Both the position numbers and the translations under genes were made by a program. Below are positions 38,717 through 52,161 of a stretch of DNA of 64,000 nucleotides, piece after piece (the first letter of the stretch is position 1; each line of letters starts with the position of its first letter). Location of the stretch: the NCBI RefSeq assembly GCF_029227915.1, contig NC_079878.1, forward strand, positions 29,663,501 to 29,727,500. The letters run 5' to 3'. The notes beneath the pieces are model-generated. The model had not been told where the DNA came from and searched no databases. It was given only the letters and a program-made list of their open reading frames with translations. Source of the stretch: Hydractinia symbiolongicarpus. Its lineage: Eukaryota; Cnidaria; Hydrozoa; Anthoathecata; Hydractiniidae.

Positions 38717-40746
38717 TTGGCTCGTATAGTCGAGTATATACAAAGAAAGTACCCTGTGAGTAAACTCCTTTCCAGAACGATTTTTTATATTATCTTTTCA
38801 CCACTAAAACGCATGAGACTTGTAGTTTTCAAAAATGTTTTCATTTTTGATGAGACGCGGAATGAAAGAAGTTTAATCGCCGGCAAACGAAAACCCGCGA
38901 TTTCCCGTAAATCCCGGACTCGGCCCGTATAGTCAAAGGTACACAAAGAAAATACTCAGGGAGTAAACTCATTTCCCGAACGATTTTTTAAATTATTTTT
39001 TCACCACTAAAACGTGTGAGACTTGTAGTTTTCAAAAATGTTTTCATTTTTGATGAGACTCTGAATAAAAGAAGTTTAATCGCCGGCAAACGAAAACCCG
39101 CGAATTCCCGTAAATCCTGGACTCGGCCCGTATAGTCAAAAGTATACAAAGAAAATACCCAGGGAGTAAACACATTTCCCGAACGATTTTTTAAATTATT
39201 TTTTCACCACTAAAACGCATGAGACTTGTAGTTTTCAGGAATGTTTTCATTTTTGATGAGACATTTAATGAAAGAAGTTTAATCGCCGGCAAACAAAAAC
39301 CCGCAATTTCCCGTAAATGCTGTGCTTAGCCCGGATAGTCGAGTATATACAAAGAAAGTACCCTGTGAGTAAACTCATTTCCAAAACGATTTTTTAAATT
39401 ATCTTTTCACCACTAAAACGCATGAGACTTGTAGTTTTCAAAAATGTTTTCATTTTTGATGAGACGCGGAATAAAAGAAGTTTAATCGCCGGCAAACGAA
39501 AACCCGCGATTTCCCGTAAATCCCGGACTCGGCCCGTATAGTCAAAAGTACACAAAGAAAATACTCAGGGAGTAAACTCATTTCCCGAACGATTTTTTAA
39601 ATTATTTTTTCAGCACCAAAACGCATGAGACTTGTAGTTTTCAGGAATATTTTCATTTTTGATGAGACGCTTAATGAAAGAAGTTTAATCGCCGGCAAAC
39701 GAAAACCCGCGATTTCCCGTAAATCCCGGGCTTGGCCCGTATAGTCGAATGTATACAAAGAAAGTACCCTGTGAGTAAACTCATTTCCCGAACGATTTTT
39801 TAAATTTTTTTTTCACCACTAAAACGCATGAGACTTGTAGTTTTCAAAAATGTTTTCATTTTTGATGAGACGCTGAATATAAGAAGTTTAATCGCCGGCA
39901 AACAAAAACCCGCGATTTCCCGTAAATCCCGTGCTTGGCTCGTATAGTCGAGTATATACAAAGAAAGTACCCTGTGAGTAAACTCCTTTCCAGAACGATT
40001 TTTTATATTATCTTTTCACCACTAAAACGCATGAGACTTGTAGTTTTCAAAAATGTTTTCATTTTTGATGAGACGCTGAGTAAAAGATGTTTAATCGCCG
40101 GCAAACGAAAACCCGCGATTTCCCGTAAATCCCGGACTCGGCCCGTATAGTCAAAAGTACACAAAGAAAATACTCAGGGAGTAAACTCATTTCCCGAACA
40201 ATTTTTTAAATTATTTTTTCACCACTAAAACGTATGAGACTTGTAGTTTTCAAAAATGTTTTCATTTTTGATGAGACGCTGAATAAAAGATGTTTAATCG
40301 CCGGCAAACGAAAACCCGCGATTTCCCGTAAATCCCGGACTCGGCCCGTATAGTCAAAAGTATACAAAGAAAGTACCCAGGGAGTAAACTCATTTCCCGA
40401 GCGATTTTTTAAATTATTTTTTCACCACTAAAACGCATGAGACTTGTAGTTTTCAGGAATGTTTTCATTTTTGATGAGACGCTTAAAGAAAGAAGTTTAA
40501 TCGCCGGCAAACGAAAACCCGCAATTTCCCGTAAATCCCGGGCTTTGTCCGTATAGTCGAATGTATACAAAGAAAGTACCCTGTGAGTAAACTCATTTCC
40601 CGAACAATTTTTTAAATTATTTTTTCACCACTAAAACGTATGAGACTTGTAGTTTTCAAAAATGTTTTCATTTTTGATGAGACGCTGAATATAAGAAGTT
40701 TAATCGCCGGCAAACAAAAACCCGCGATTTCCCGTAAATCCCGTGC
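38717..40746 (+). repeat. HOR copy 3, 10 monomers (2,030 bp)
   Basis: It has the same fused monomer as the previous copy. The small differences I noticed are caaaggtacac at about 38,935 and ggctttgtcc at about 40,543. Sharing the fusion with copy 2 but not with copies 1 and 4 shows that the 10-mer form was itself tandemly amplified. Confidence 0.93.
38968..39170 (+). repeat. Hybrid monomer in HOR copy 3
   Basis: Same structure and breakpoints as the hybrid 2,030 bp upstream: cgtgtgag on the left and gactctgaataaaag on the right, with no trace of the intervening ctgggag / aaaggcatgag sequence that copies 1 and 4 retain. Confidence 0.88.
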
Positions 40747-42979
40747 TTGGCTCGTATAGTCGAGTATATACAAAGAAAGTACCCTGTGAGTAAACTCCTT
40801 TCCAGAACGATTTTTTATATTATCTTTTCACCACTAAAACGCATGAGACTTGTAGTTTTCAAAAATGTTTTCATTTTTGATGAGACGCGGAATGAAAGAA
40901 GTTTAATCGCCGGCAAACGAAAACCCGCGATTTCCCGTAAATCCCGGACTCGGCCCGTATAGTCAAAAGTACACAAAGAAAATACTCAGGGAGTAAACTC
41001 ATTTCCCGAACGATTTTTTAAATTATTTTTTCACCACTAAAACGTGTGAGACTTGTAGTTTTCAAAAATGTTTTCATTTTTGATGAGACGCTGAATAAAA
41101 GAAGTTTAATCGCCGGCAAACGAAAACCCGCGATTTCCCGTAAATCCCGGACTCGGCCCGTATAGTCAAAAGTATACAAAGAAAGTACCCTGGGAGTAAA
41201 CTCATTTCCAGAACGATTTTTTAAATTATCTTTTCACCACTAAAAGGCATGAGACTTGTAGTTTTCAAAAATGTTTTCATTTTTGATGAGACTCTGAATA
41301 AAAGAAGTTTAATCGCCGGCAAACGAAAACCCGCGAATTCCCGTAAATCCTGGACTCGGCCCGTATAGTCAAAAGTATACAAAGAAAATACCCAGGGAGT
41401 AAACACATTTCCCGAACGATTTTTTAAATTATTTTTTCACCACTAAAACGCATGAGACTTGTAGTTTTCAGGAATGTTTTCATTTTTGATGAGACATTTA
41501 ATGAAAGAAGTTTAATCGCCGGCAAACAAAAACCCGCAATTTCCCGTAAATGCTGTGCTTAGCCCGGATAGTCGAGTATATACAAAGAAAGTACCCTGTG
41601 AGTAAACTCATTTCCAAAACGATTTTTTAAATTATCTTTTCACCACTAAAACGCATGAGACTTGTAGTTTTCAAAAATGTTTTCATTTTTAATGAGACGC
41701 GGAATAAAAGAAGTTTAATCGCCGGCAAACGAAAACCCGCGATTTCCCGTAAATCCCGGACTCGGCCCGTATAGTCAAAAGTACACAAAGAAAATACTCA
41801 GGGAGTAAACTCATTTCCCGAACGATTTTTTAAATTATTTTTTCAGCACCAAAACGCATGAGACTTGTAGTTTTCAGGAATATTTTCATTTTTGATGAGA
41901 CGCTTAATGAAAGAAGTTTAATCGCCGGCAAACGAAAACCCGCGATTTCCCGTAAATCCCGGGCTTGGCCCGTATAGTCGAATGTATACAAAGAAAGTAC
42001 CCTGTGAGTAAACTCATTTCCCGAACGATTTTTTAAATTTTTTTTTCACCACTAAAACGCATGAGACTTGTAGTTTTCAAAAATGTTTTCATTTTTGATG
42101 AGACGCTGAATATAAGAAGTTTAATCGCCGGCAAACAAAAACCCGCGATTTCCCGTAAATCCCGTGCTTGGCTCGTATAGTCGAGTATATACAAAGAAAG
42201 TACCCTGTGAGTAAACTCCTTTCCAGAACGATTTTTTATATTATCTTTTCACCACTAAAACGCATGAGACTTGTAGTTTTCAAAAATGTTTTCATTTTTG
42301 ATGAGACGCTGAGTAAAAGATGTTTAATCGCCGGCAAACGAAAACCCGCGATTTCCCGTAAATCCCGGACTCGGCCCGTATAGTCAAAAGTACACAAAGA
42401 AAATACTCAGGGAGTAAACTCATTTCCCGAACAATTTTTTAAATTATTTTTTCACCACTAAAACGTATGAGACTTGTAGTTTTCAAAAATGTTTTCATTT
42501 TTGATGAGACGCTGAATAAAAGATGTTTAATCGCCGGCAAACGAAAACCCGCGATTTCCCGTAAATCCCGGACTCGGCCCGTATAGTCAAAAGTATACAA
42601 AGAAAGTACCCAGGGAGTAAACTCATTTCCCGAGCGATTTTTTAAATTATTTTTTCACCACTAAAACGCATGAGACTTGTAGTTTTCAGGAATGTTTTCA
42701 TTTTTGATGAGACGCTTAAAGAAAGAAGTTTAATCGCCGGCAAACGAAAACCCGCAATTTCCCGTAAATCCCGGGCTTGGTCCGTATAGTCGAATGTATA
42801 CAAAGAAAGTACCCTGTGAGTAAACTCATTTCCCGAACAATTTTTTAAATTATTTTTTCACCACTAAAACGTATGAGACTTGTATTTTTTAAAAAAGTTT
42901 TCATTTTTGATGAGACGCTGAATAAAAGAAGTTTAATCGCCGGCAAACAAAAACCCGCGATTTCCCGTAAATCCCGTGC
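40747..42979 (+). repeat. HOR copy 4, 11 monomers (2,233 bp)
   Basis: The unfused monomer pair is present again (aaaggcatgag with gactctg at about 41,243-41,295), so this copy has the length of copy 1. Private changes are tttttaatgagac at about 41,690 and gtattttttaaaaaag at about 42,880. Its last four monomers (42,168-42,979) recur at 48,055-48,867. Confidence 0.92.
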
Positions 42980-45231
42980 TTGGCTCGTATAGTCGAGTAT
43001 ATACAAAGAAAGTACCCTGTGAGTAAACTCCTTTCCAGAACGATTTTTTATATTATCTTTTCACCACTAAAACGCATGAGACTTGTAGTTTTCAAAAATG
43101 TTTTCATTTTTGATGAGACGCTGAATAAAAGAAGTTTAATCGCCGGCAAACGAAAACCCGCGAATTCCCGTAAATCCTGGACTCGGCCCGTATAGTCAAA
43201 AGTATACAAAGAAAATACCCAGGGAGTAAACACATTTCGCGAACGATTTTTTAAATTATTTTTTCACCACTAAAACGCATGAGACTTGTAGTTTTCAGGA
43301 ATGTTTTCATTTTTGATGAGACGTTTAATGAAAGAAGTTTAATCGCCGGCAAACGAAAACCCGCGAATTCCTGTAAATCCTGGACTCGGCCCGTATAGTC
43401 AAAAGTATACAAAGAAAATACCCAGGGAGTAAACACATTTCCCGAACGATTTTTTAAATTATTTTTTCACCACTAAAATGCATGAGACTTGTAGTTTTCA
43501 GGAATGTTTTCATTTTTGATGAGACGTTTAATGAAAGAAGTTTAATCGCCGGCAAACGAAAACCCTCGATTTCCCGTAAATCCCGGGCTTGGCCCGTATA
43601 GTCGAATGTATACAAAGAAAGTACCCTGTGAGTAAACTCATTTTCCGAACGATTTTTTAAATTATTTTTTCACCACTAAAACGCATGAGACTTTTAGTTT
43701 TCAAAAATGTTTTCATTTTTGATGAGACGCTGAATAAAAGATGTTTAATCGCCGGCAAACGAAAACCCGCGATTTCCCGTAAATCCCGGACTCGGCCCGT
43801 ATAGTCAAAAGTATACAAAGAAATTACGCAGGGAGTAAACTCATTTCCAGAACGATTTCTTAAATTATCTTTTCACCACTAAAACGCATGAGACTTGTAG
43901 TTTTCAAAAATGTTTTCATTTTTGATGAGACGCTGAATAAAAGATGTTTAATCGCCGGCAAACGAAAACCCGCGATTTCCCGTAAATCCCGGACTCGGCC
44001 TGTATAGTCAAAAGTAAACAAAGAAAGTACCCAGGGAGTAAACTCATTTCCCGAACAATTTTTTAAATTATTTTTTCACCACTAAAACGCATGAGACTTG
44101 TAGTTTTCAGGAATGTTTTGATTTTTGATGAGACGCTTAATGAAAGAAGTTTAATGGCCGGCAAACGAAAACCCGCGATTTCCCGTAAATCCCGGGCTTG
44201 GCCAGTATAGTCGAATGTATACAAAGAATGTACCCTGTGAGTAAACTCATTTCCCGAACGATTTTTTATATTATCTTTTCACCACTAAAACGCATGAGAC
44301 TTGTAGTTTTCAAAAATGTTTTCATTTTTGATGAGACGCGGAATAAAAGAAGTTTAATCGCTGGCAAACGAAAACCCGCGATTTCCCGTAAATCCCGGAC
44401 TCGGCCCGTATAGTCAAAAGTACACAAAAAAAATACTCAGGGAGTAAACTCATTTCCCGAACGATTTTTTAAATTATTTTTTCACCACTAAAACGTATGA
44501 GACTTGTAGTTTTCAAAAATGTTTTCATTTTTGATGAGACGCTGAATAAAAGAAGTTTAATCGCCGGCAAACGAAAACCCGCGATTTCCTGTAAATCCCA
44601 GACTCGGCCCGTATAGTCAAAAGTATACAAAGAAAGTACCCTGCGAGTAAACTCATTTCCAGAACGATTTTTTAAATTATCTTTTCACCACTAAAACGCA
44701 TGAGACTTGTAGTTTTCAAAAATGTTTTCATTTTTGATGAGACGCTGAATAAAAGAAGTTTAATCGCCGGCAAACGAAAACCCGCGAATTCCCGTAAATC
44801 CTGGACTCGGCCCGTATAGTCAAAAGTATACAAAGAAAATACCCAGGGAGTAAACACATTTCGCGAACGATTTTTTAAATTATTTTTTCACCACTAAAAC
44901 GCATGAGACTTGTAGTTTTCAGGAATGTTTTCATTTTTGATGAGACGTTTAATGAAAGAAGTTTAATCGCCGGCAAACGAAAACCCGCGAATTCCCGTAA
45001 ATCCCGGACTCGGCCCGTATAGTCAAATGTATACAAAGAAAGTACCCAGGGAGTAAACTCATTTCCCGAACGATTTTTTAAATTATCTTTTCTCCACTAA
45101 AACGCATGAGACTTGTAGTTTTCAAAAATGTTTTCATTTTTGATGAGACGCTGAATAAAAGAAGTTTAATCGCCGGCAAACGAAAACCCGCGATTTCCTG
45201 TAAATCCCAGACTCGGCCCGTATAGTCAAAA
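42980..45231 (+). repeat. Transitional satellite monomers
   Basis: Consecutive monomers at 43,048 and 43,251 carry the cctggactcgg tail. The first acacatttcgcgaacg variant appears at about 43,231, and the unusual pair gttttgattttt / aatggccgg at about 44,117-44,160 repeats 34,170-34,210. No clean period; the zone joins the 11-mer HOR to the shorter HORs downstream. Confidence 0.78.
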
Positions 45232-48194
45232 GTATACAAAGAAAGTACCCTGCGAGTAAACTCATTTCCAGAACGATTTTTTAAATTATCTTTTCACCAC
45301 TAAAACGCATGAGACTTGTAGTTTTCAAAAATGTTTTCATTTTTGATGAGACGCTGAATAAAAGAAGTTTAATCGCCGGCAAACGAAAACCCGCGAATTC
45401 CCGTAAATCCTGGACTCGGCCCGTATAGTCAAAAGTATACAAAGAAAATACCCAGGGAGTAAACACATTTCGCGAACGATTTTTTAAATTATTTTTTCAC
45501 CACTAAAACGCATGAGACTTGTAGTTTTCAGGAATGTTTTCATTTTTGATGAGACGTTTAATGAAAGAAGTTTAATCGCCGGCAAAAGAAAACCTGCGAA
45601 TTCCTGTAAATCCTGGACTCGGCCCGTATAGTCAAAAGTATACAAAGAAAATACCCAGGGAGTAAACACATTTCCCGAACGATTTTTTAAATTATTTTTT
45701 CACCCCTAAAACGCATGAGACTTGTAGTTTTCAGGAATGTTTTCATTTTTGATGAGACGTTTAATGAAAGAAGTTTAATCGACGGCAAACGAAAACCCGC
45801 GATTTCCCGTAAATCCCGGGCTTGGCCCGTATAGTCGAATGTATACAAAGAAAGTACCCTGTGAGTAAACTCATTTCCCGAACGATTTTTTAAATTATTT
45901 TTTCACCACTAAAACGCATGAGACTTGTAGTTTTCAAAAGTGTTTTCATTTTTGATGAGACGCTGAATATAAGACGTTTAATCGCCGGCAAACAAAAACC
46001 CGCGATTTCCCGTAAATCCCGTGCTTGGCTCGTATAGTCAAGTATATACAAAGAAAGTACCCTGTGAGTAAACTCCTTTCCAGAACGATTTTTTATATTA
46101 TCTTTTCACCACTAAAACGCATGAGACTTGTTGTTTTCAAAAATGTTTTCATTTTTGATGAGACGCGGAATAAAAGAAGTTTAATGGCCGGCAAACGAAA
46201 ACCCGCGATTTCCCGTAAATCCCGGACTCGGCCCGTATAGTCAAAAGTACACAAAAAAAATACTCAGGGAGTAAACTCATTTCCCGAACGATTTTTTAAA
46301 TTATTTTTTCACCACTAAAACGCATGAGACTTGTAGTTTTCAAAAATGTTTTCATTTTTGATGAGACGCTGAATATAAGAAGTTTAATCGCCGGCAAACA
46401 AAAACCCGCGATTTCCCGTAAATCCCGTGCTTGGCTCGTATAGTCGAGTATATACAAAGAAAGTACCCTGTGAGTAAACTCCTTTCCAGAACGATTTTTT
46501 ATATTATCTTTTCACCACTAAGACGCATGAGACTTGTAGTTTTCAAAAATGTTTTCATTTTTGATGAGACGCTGAATAAAAGATGTTTAATCGCCGGCAA
46601 ACGAAAACCCGCGATTTCCCGTAAATCCCGGACTCGGCCCGTATAGTCAAAAGTATACAAAGAAAGTACCCAGGGAGTAAACTCATTTCCCGAGCGATTT
46701 TTTAAATTATTTTTTCACCACTAAAACGCATGAGACTTGTAGTTTTCAGGAATGTTTTCATTTTTGATGAGACGCTTAAAGAAAGAAGTTTAATCGCCGG
46801 CAAACGAAAACCCGCGATTTCCCGTAAATCCCGGGCTTGGTCCGTATAGTCGAATGTATACAAAGAAAGTACCCTGCGAGTAAACTCATTTCCAGAACGA
46901 TTTTTTAAATTATCTTTTCACCACTAAAACGCATGAGACTTGTAGTTTTCAAAAATGTTTTCATTTTTGATGAGACGCTGAATAAAAGAAGTTTAATCGC
47001 CGGCAAACGAAAACCCGCGAATTCCCGTAAATCCTGGACTCGGCCCGTATAGTCAAAAGTATACAAAGAAAATACCCAGGGAGTAAACACATTTCGCGAA
47101 CGATTTTTTAAATTATTTTTTCACCACTAAAACGCATGAGACTTGTAGTTTTCAGGAATGTTTTCATTTTTGATGAGACGTTTAATGAAAGAAGTTTAAT
47201 CGCCGGCAAAAGAAAACCTGCGAATTCCTGTAAATCCTGGACTCGGCCCGTATAGTCAAAAGTATACAAAGAAAATACCCAGGGAGTAAACACATTTCCC
47301 GAACGATTTTTTAAATTATTTTTTCACCCCTAAAACGCATGAGACTTGTAGTTTTCAGGAATGTTTTCATTTTTGATGAGACGTTTAATGAAAGAAGTTT
47401 AATCGACGGCAAACGAAAACCCGCGATTTCCCGTAAATCCCGGGCTTGGCCCGTATAGTCGAATGTATACAAAGAAAGTACCCTGTGAGTAAACTCATTT
47501 CCCGAACGATTTTTTAAATTATTTTTTCACCACTAAAACGCATGAGACTTGTAGTTTTCAAAAATGTTTTCATTTTTGATGAGACGCTGAATATAAGAAG
47601 TTTAATCGCCGGCAAACAAAAACCCGCGATTTCCCGTAAATCCCGTGCTTGGCTCGTATAGTCAAGTATATACAAAGAAAGTACCCTGTGAGTAAACTCC
47701 TTTCCAGAACGATTTTTTATATTATCTTTTCACCACTAAAACGCATGAGACTTGTTGTTTTCAAAAATGTTTTCATTTTTGATGAGACGCGGAATAAAAG
47801 AAGTTTAATGGCCGGCAAACGAAAACCCGCGATTTCCCGTAAATCCCGGACTCGGCCCGTATAGTCAAAAGTACACAAAAAAAATACTCAGGGAGTAAAC
47901 TCATTTCCCGAACGATTTTTTAAATTATTTTTTCACCACTAAAACGCATGACACTTGTAGTTTTCAAAAATGTTTTCATTTTTGATGAGACGCTGAATAT
48001 AAGAAGTTTAATCGCCGGCAAACAAAAACCCGCGATTTCCCGTAAATCCCGTGCTTGGCTCGTATAGTCGAGTATATACAAAGAAAGTACCCTGTGAGTA
48101 AACTCCTTTCCAGAACGATTTTTTATATTATCTTTTCACCACTAAGACGCATGAGACTTGTAGTTTTCAAAAATGTTTTCATTTTTGATGAGAC
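45232..48194 (+). repeat. 8-monomer HOR (1,624-bp period), two copies
   Basis: 45,281, 45,484, 46,025 and 46,431 pair with 46,905, 47,108, 47,649 and 48,055, all at 1,624 bp. Shared private marks are caaaagaaaacctgcg, cacccctaaaac, atcgacggcaaac, gtatagtcaagtatatac and gacttgttgttttc. The copies diverge upstream of about 45,232/46,856 and downstream of about 46,570/48,194. Confidence 0.9.
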
Positions 48195-48867
48195 GCTGAG
48201 TAAGAGATGTTTAATCGCCGGCAAACGAAAACCCGCGATTTCCCGTAAATCCCGGACTCGGCCCGTATAGTCAAAAGTACACAAAGAAAATACTCAGGGA
48301 GTAAACTCATTTCCCGAACGATTTTTTAAATTATTTTTTCACCACTAAAACGTATGAGACTTGTAGTTTTCAAAAATGTTTTCATTTTTGATGAGACGCT
48401 GAATAAAAGATGTTTAATCGCCGGCAAACGAAAACCCGCGATTTCCCGTAAATCCCGGACTCGGCCCGTATAGTCAAAAGTATACAAAGAAAGTACCCAG
48501 GGAGTAAACTCATTTCCCGAGCGATTTTTTAAATTATTTTTTCACCACTAAAACGCATGAGACTTGTAGTTTTCAGGAATGTTTTCATTTTTGATGAGAC
48601 GCTTAAAGAAAGAAGTTTAATCGCCGGCAAACGAAAACCCGCGATTTCCCGTAAATCCCGGGCTTGGTCCGTATAGTCGAATGTATACAAAGAAAGTACC
48701 CTGTGAGTAAACTCATTTCCCGAACAATTTTTTAAATTATTTTTTCACCACTAAAACGTATGAGACTTGTATTTTTTAAAAATGTTTTCATTTTTGATGA
48801 GACGCTGAATAAAAGAAGTTTAATCGCCGGCAAACAAAAACACGCGATTTCCCGTAAATCCCGTGCT
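48055..48867 (+). repeat. Four-monomer echo of the 11-mer HOR tail
   Basis: It matches 42,168-42,979 at an offset of 5,887 bp (29 monomers). Shared marks are gctgagtaa, gtacacaaagaaaatactc, cgagcgattttt, gcttaaagaaag, gggcttggtccg and the gtattttttaaaaa variant. Because it is inserted between the 8-mer and 7-mer HORs, it shows exchange between blocks about 6 kb apart. Confidence 0.83.
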
Positions 48868-49379
48868 TGGCTCGTATAGTCGAGTATATACAAAGAGAGT
48901 ACCCTGTGAGTAAACTCCTTTCCAGAACGATTTTTTATATTATCTTTTCACCACTAAAACGCATGAGACTTGTAGTTTTCAAAAATGTTTTCATTTTTGA
49001 TGAGACGCGGAATAAAAGAAGTTTAATCGCTGGCAAACGAAAACCCGCGATTTCCCGTAAATCCCGGACTCGGCCCGTATAGTCAAAAGTACACAAAAAA
49101 AAATACTCAGGGAGTAAACTCATTTCCCGAACGATTTTTTAAATTATTTTTTCACCACTAAAACGTATGAGACTTGTAGTTTTCAAAAATGTTTTCATTT
49201 TTGATGAGACGCTGAATAAAAGAAGTTTAATCGCCGGCAAACGAAAACCCGCGATTTCCTGTAAATCCCAGACTCGGCCCGTATAGTCAAAAGTATACAA
49301 AGAAAGTACCCTGCGAGTAAACTCATTTCCAGAACGATTTTTTAAATTATCTTTTCACCACTAAAACGCATGAGACTTG

Positions 49380-52161
49380 TAGTTTTCAAAAATGTTTTCA
49401 TTTTTGATGAGACGCTGAATAAAAGAAGTTTAATCGCCGGCAAACGAAAACCCGCGAATTCCCGTAAATCCTGGACTCTTCCCGTATAGTCAAAAGTATA
49501 CAAAGAAAATAACCAGGGAGTAAACACATTTCGCGAACGATTTTTTAAATTATTTTTTCACCACTAAAACGCATGAGACTTGTAGTTTTCAGGAATGTTT
49601 TCATTTTTGATGAGACGTTTAATGAAAGAAGTTTAATCGCCGGCAAAAGAAAACCTGCGAATTCCTGTAAATCCTGGACTCGGCCCGTATAGTCAAAAGT
49701 ATACAAAGAAAATACCCAGGGAGTAAACACATTTCCCGAACGATTTTTTAAATTATTTTTTCACCACTAAAACGCATGAGACTTGTAGTTTTCAAAAATG
49801 TTTTCATTTTTGATGAGACGCTGAATATAAGAAGTTTAATCGCCGGCAAACAAAAACCCGCGATTTCCCGTAAATCCCGTGCTTGGCTCGTATAGTCGAG
49901 TATATACAAAGAAAGTACCCTGTGAGTAAACTCCTTTCCAGAACGATTTTTTATATTAACTTTTCACCACTAAAACGCATGAGACTTGTTGTTTTCAAAA
50001 ATGTTTTCATTTTTGATGAGACGCGGAATAAAAGAAGTTTAATCGCCGGCAAACGAAAACCCGCGATTTCCCGTAAATCCCGGACTCGGCCCGTATAGTA
50101 AAAAGTACACAAAAAAAATACTCAGGGAGTAAACTCATTTCCCGAACGATTTTTTAAATTATTTTTTCACCACTAAAACGTATGAGACTTGTAGTTTTCA
50201 AAAATGTTTTCATTTTTGATGAGACGCTGAATAAAAGAAGTTTAATCGCCGGCAAACGAAAACCCGCGATTTCCTGTAAATCCCAGACTCGGCCCGTATA
50301 GTCAAAAAAATACAAAGAAAGTACCCTGCGAGTAAACTCATTTCCAGAACGATTTTTTAAATTATCTTTTCACCACTAAAACGCATGAGACTTGTAGTTT
50401 TCAAAAATGTTTTCATTTTTGATGAGACGCTGAATAAAAGAAGTTTAATCGCCGGCAAACGAAAACCCGCGAATTCCCGTAAATCCTGGACTCGGCCCGT
50501 ATAGTCAAAAGTATACAAAGAAAATACCCAGGGAGTAAACAAATTTCGCGAACGATTTTTTAAATTATTTTTTCACCACTAAAACGCATGAGACTTGTAG
50601 TTTTCAGGAATGTTTTCATTTTTGATGAGACGTTTAATGAAAGAAGTTTAATCGCCGGCAAACGAAAACCCGCGATTTCCCGTAAATCCCGGGCTTGGCC
50701 CGTATAGTCGAATGTATACAAAGAAAGTACCCTGTGAGTAAACTCATTTCCCGAACAATTTTTTAAATTATTTTTTCACCACTAAAACGTATGAGACTTG
50801 TAGTTTTCAAAAATGTTTTCATTTTTGATGAGACGCTGAATAAAAGAAGTTTAATCGCCGGCAAACGAAAACCCGCGAATTCCCGTAAATCCTGGACTCT
50901 TCCCGTATAGTCAAAAGTATACAAAGAAAATAACCAGGGAGTAAACACATTTCGCGAACGATTTTTTAAATTATTTTTTCACCACTAAAACGCATGAGAC
51001 TTGTAGTTTTCAGGAATGTTTTCATTTTTGATGAGACGTTTAATGAAAGAAGTTTAATCGCCGGCAAAAGAAAACCTGCGAATTCCTGTAAATCCTGGAC
51101 TCGGCCCGTATAGTCAAAAGTATACAAAGAAAATACCCAGGGAGTAAACACATTTCCCGAACGATTTTTTAAATTATTTTTTCACCACTAAAACGCATGA
51201 GACTTGTAGTTTTCAAAAATGTTTTCATTTTTGATGAGACGCTGAATATAAGAAGTTTAATCGCCGGCAAACAAAAACCCGCGATTTCCCGTAAATCCCG
51301 TGCTTGGCTCGTATAGTCGAGTACATACAAAGAAAGTACCCTGTGAGTAAACTCCTTTCCAGAACGATTTTTTATATTAACTTTTCACCACTAAAACGCA
51401 TGAGACTTGTTGTTTTCAAAAATGTTTTCATTTTTGATGAGACGCGGAATAAAAGAAGTTTAATCGCCGGCAAACGAAAACCCGCGATTTCCCGTAAATC
51501 CCGGACTCGGCCCGTATAGTAAAAAGTACACAAAAAAAATACTCAGGGAGTAAACTCATTTCCCGAACGATTTTTTAAATTATTTTTTCACCACTAAAAC
51601 GTATGAGACTTGTAGTTTTCAAAAATGTTTTCATTTTTGATGAGACGCTGAATAAAAGAAGTTTAATCGCCGGCAAACGAAAACCCGCGATTTCCTGTAA
51701 ATCCCAGACTCGGCCCGTATAGTCAAAAAAATACAAAGAAAGTACCCTGCGAGTAAACTCATTTCCAGAACGATTTTTTAAATTATCTTTTCACCACTAA
51801 AACGCATGAGACTTGTAGTTTTCAAAAATGTTTTCATTTTTGATGAGACGCTGAATAAAAGAAGTTTAATCGCCGGCAAACGAAAACCCGCGAATTCCCG
51901 TAAATCCTGGACTCGGCCCGTATAGTCAAAAGTATACAAAGAAAATACCCAGGGAGTAAACAAATTTCGCGAACGATTTTTTAAATTATTTTTTCACCAC
52001 TAAAACGCATGAGACTTGTAGTTTTCAGGAATGTTTTCATTTTTGATGAGACGTTTAATGAAAGAAGTTTAATCGCCGGAAAACGAAAACCCGCGATTTC
52101 CCGTAAATCCCGGGCTTGGCCCGTATAGTCGAATGTATACAAAGAAAGTACCCTGTGAGTA
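49380..52161 (+). repeat. 7-monomer HOR (1,421-bp period), two copies
   Basis: 49,342, 49,545, 49,883 and 50,357 pair with 50,763, 50,966, 51,304 and 51,778. The rare marks ggactcttcccg, aaaataaccaggg, ttatattaacttttc, gtatagtaaaaagtac, gtcaaaaaaatacaaag and acaaatttcgcg are in both copies. The second copy ends near 52,161, where cgaacaatt is replaced by ctgaacgatt. Confidence 0.9.

Noticed and set aside
34454-42979. Assembly artefact from repeated contig overlap
   Set aside because: The four copies differ by private single-base changes and by a whole-monomer fusion in only two of them, which simple duplicated overlap would not produce. Read-level checking is still the decisive test.
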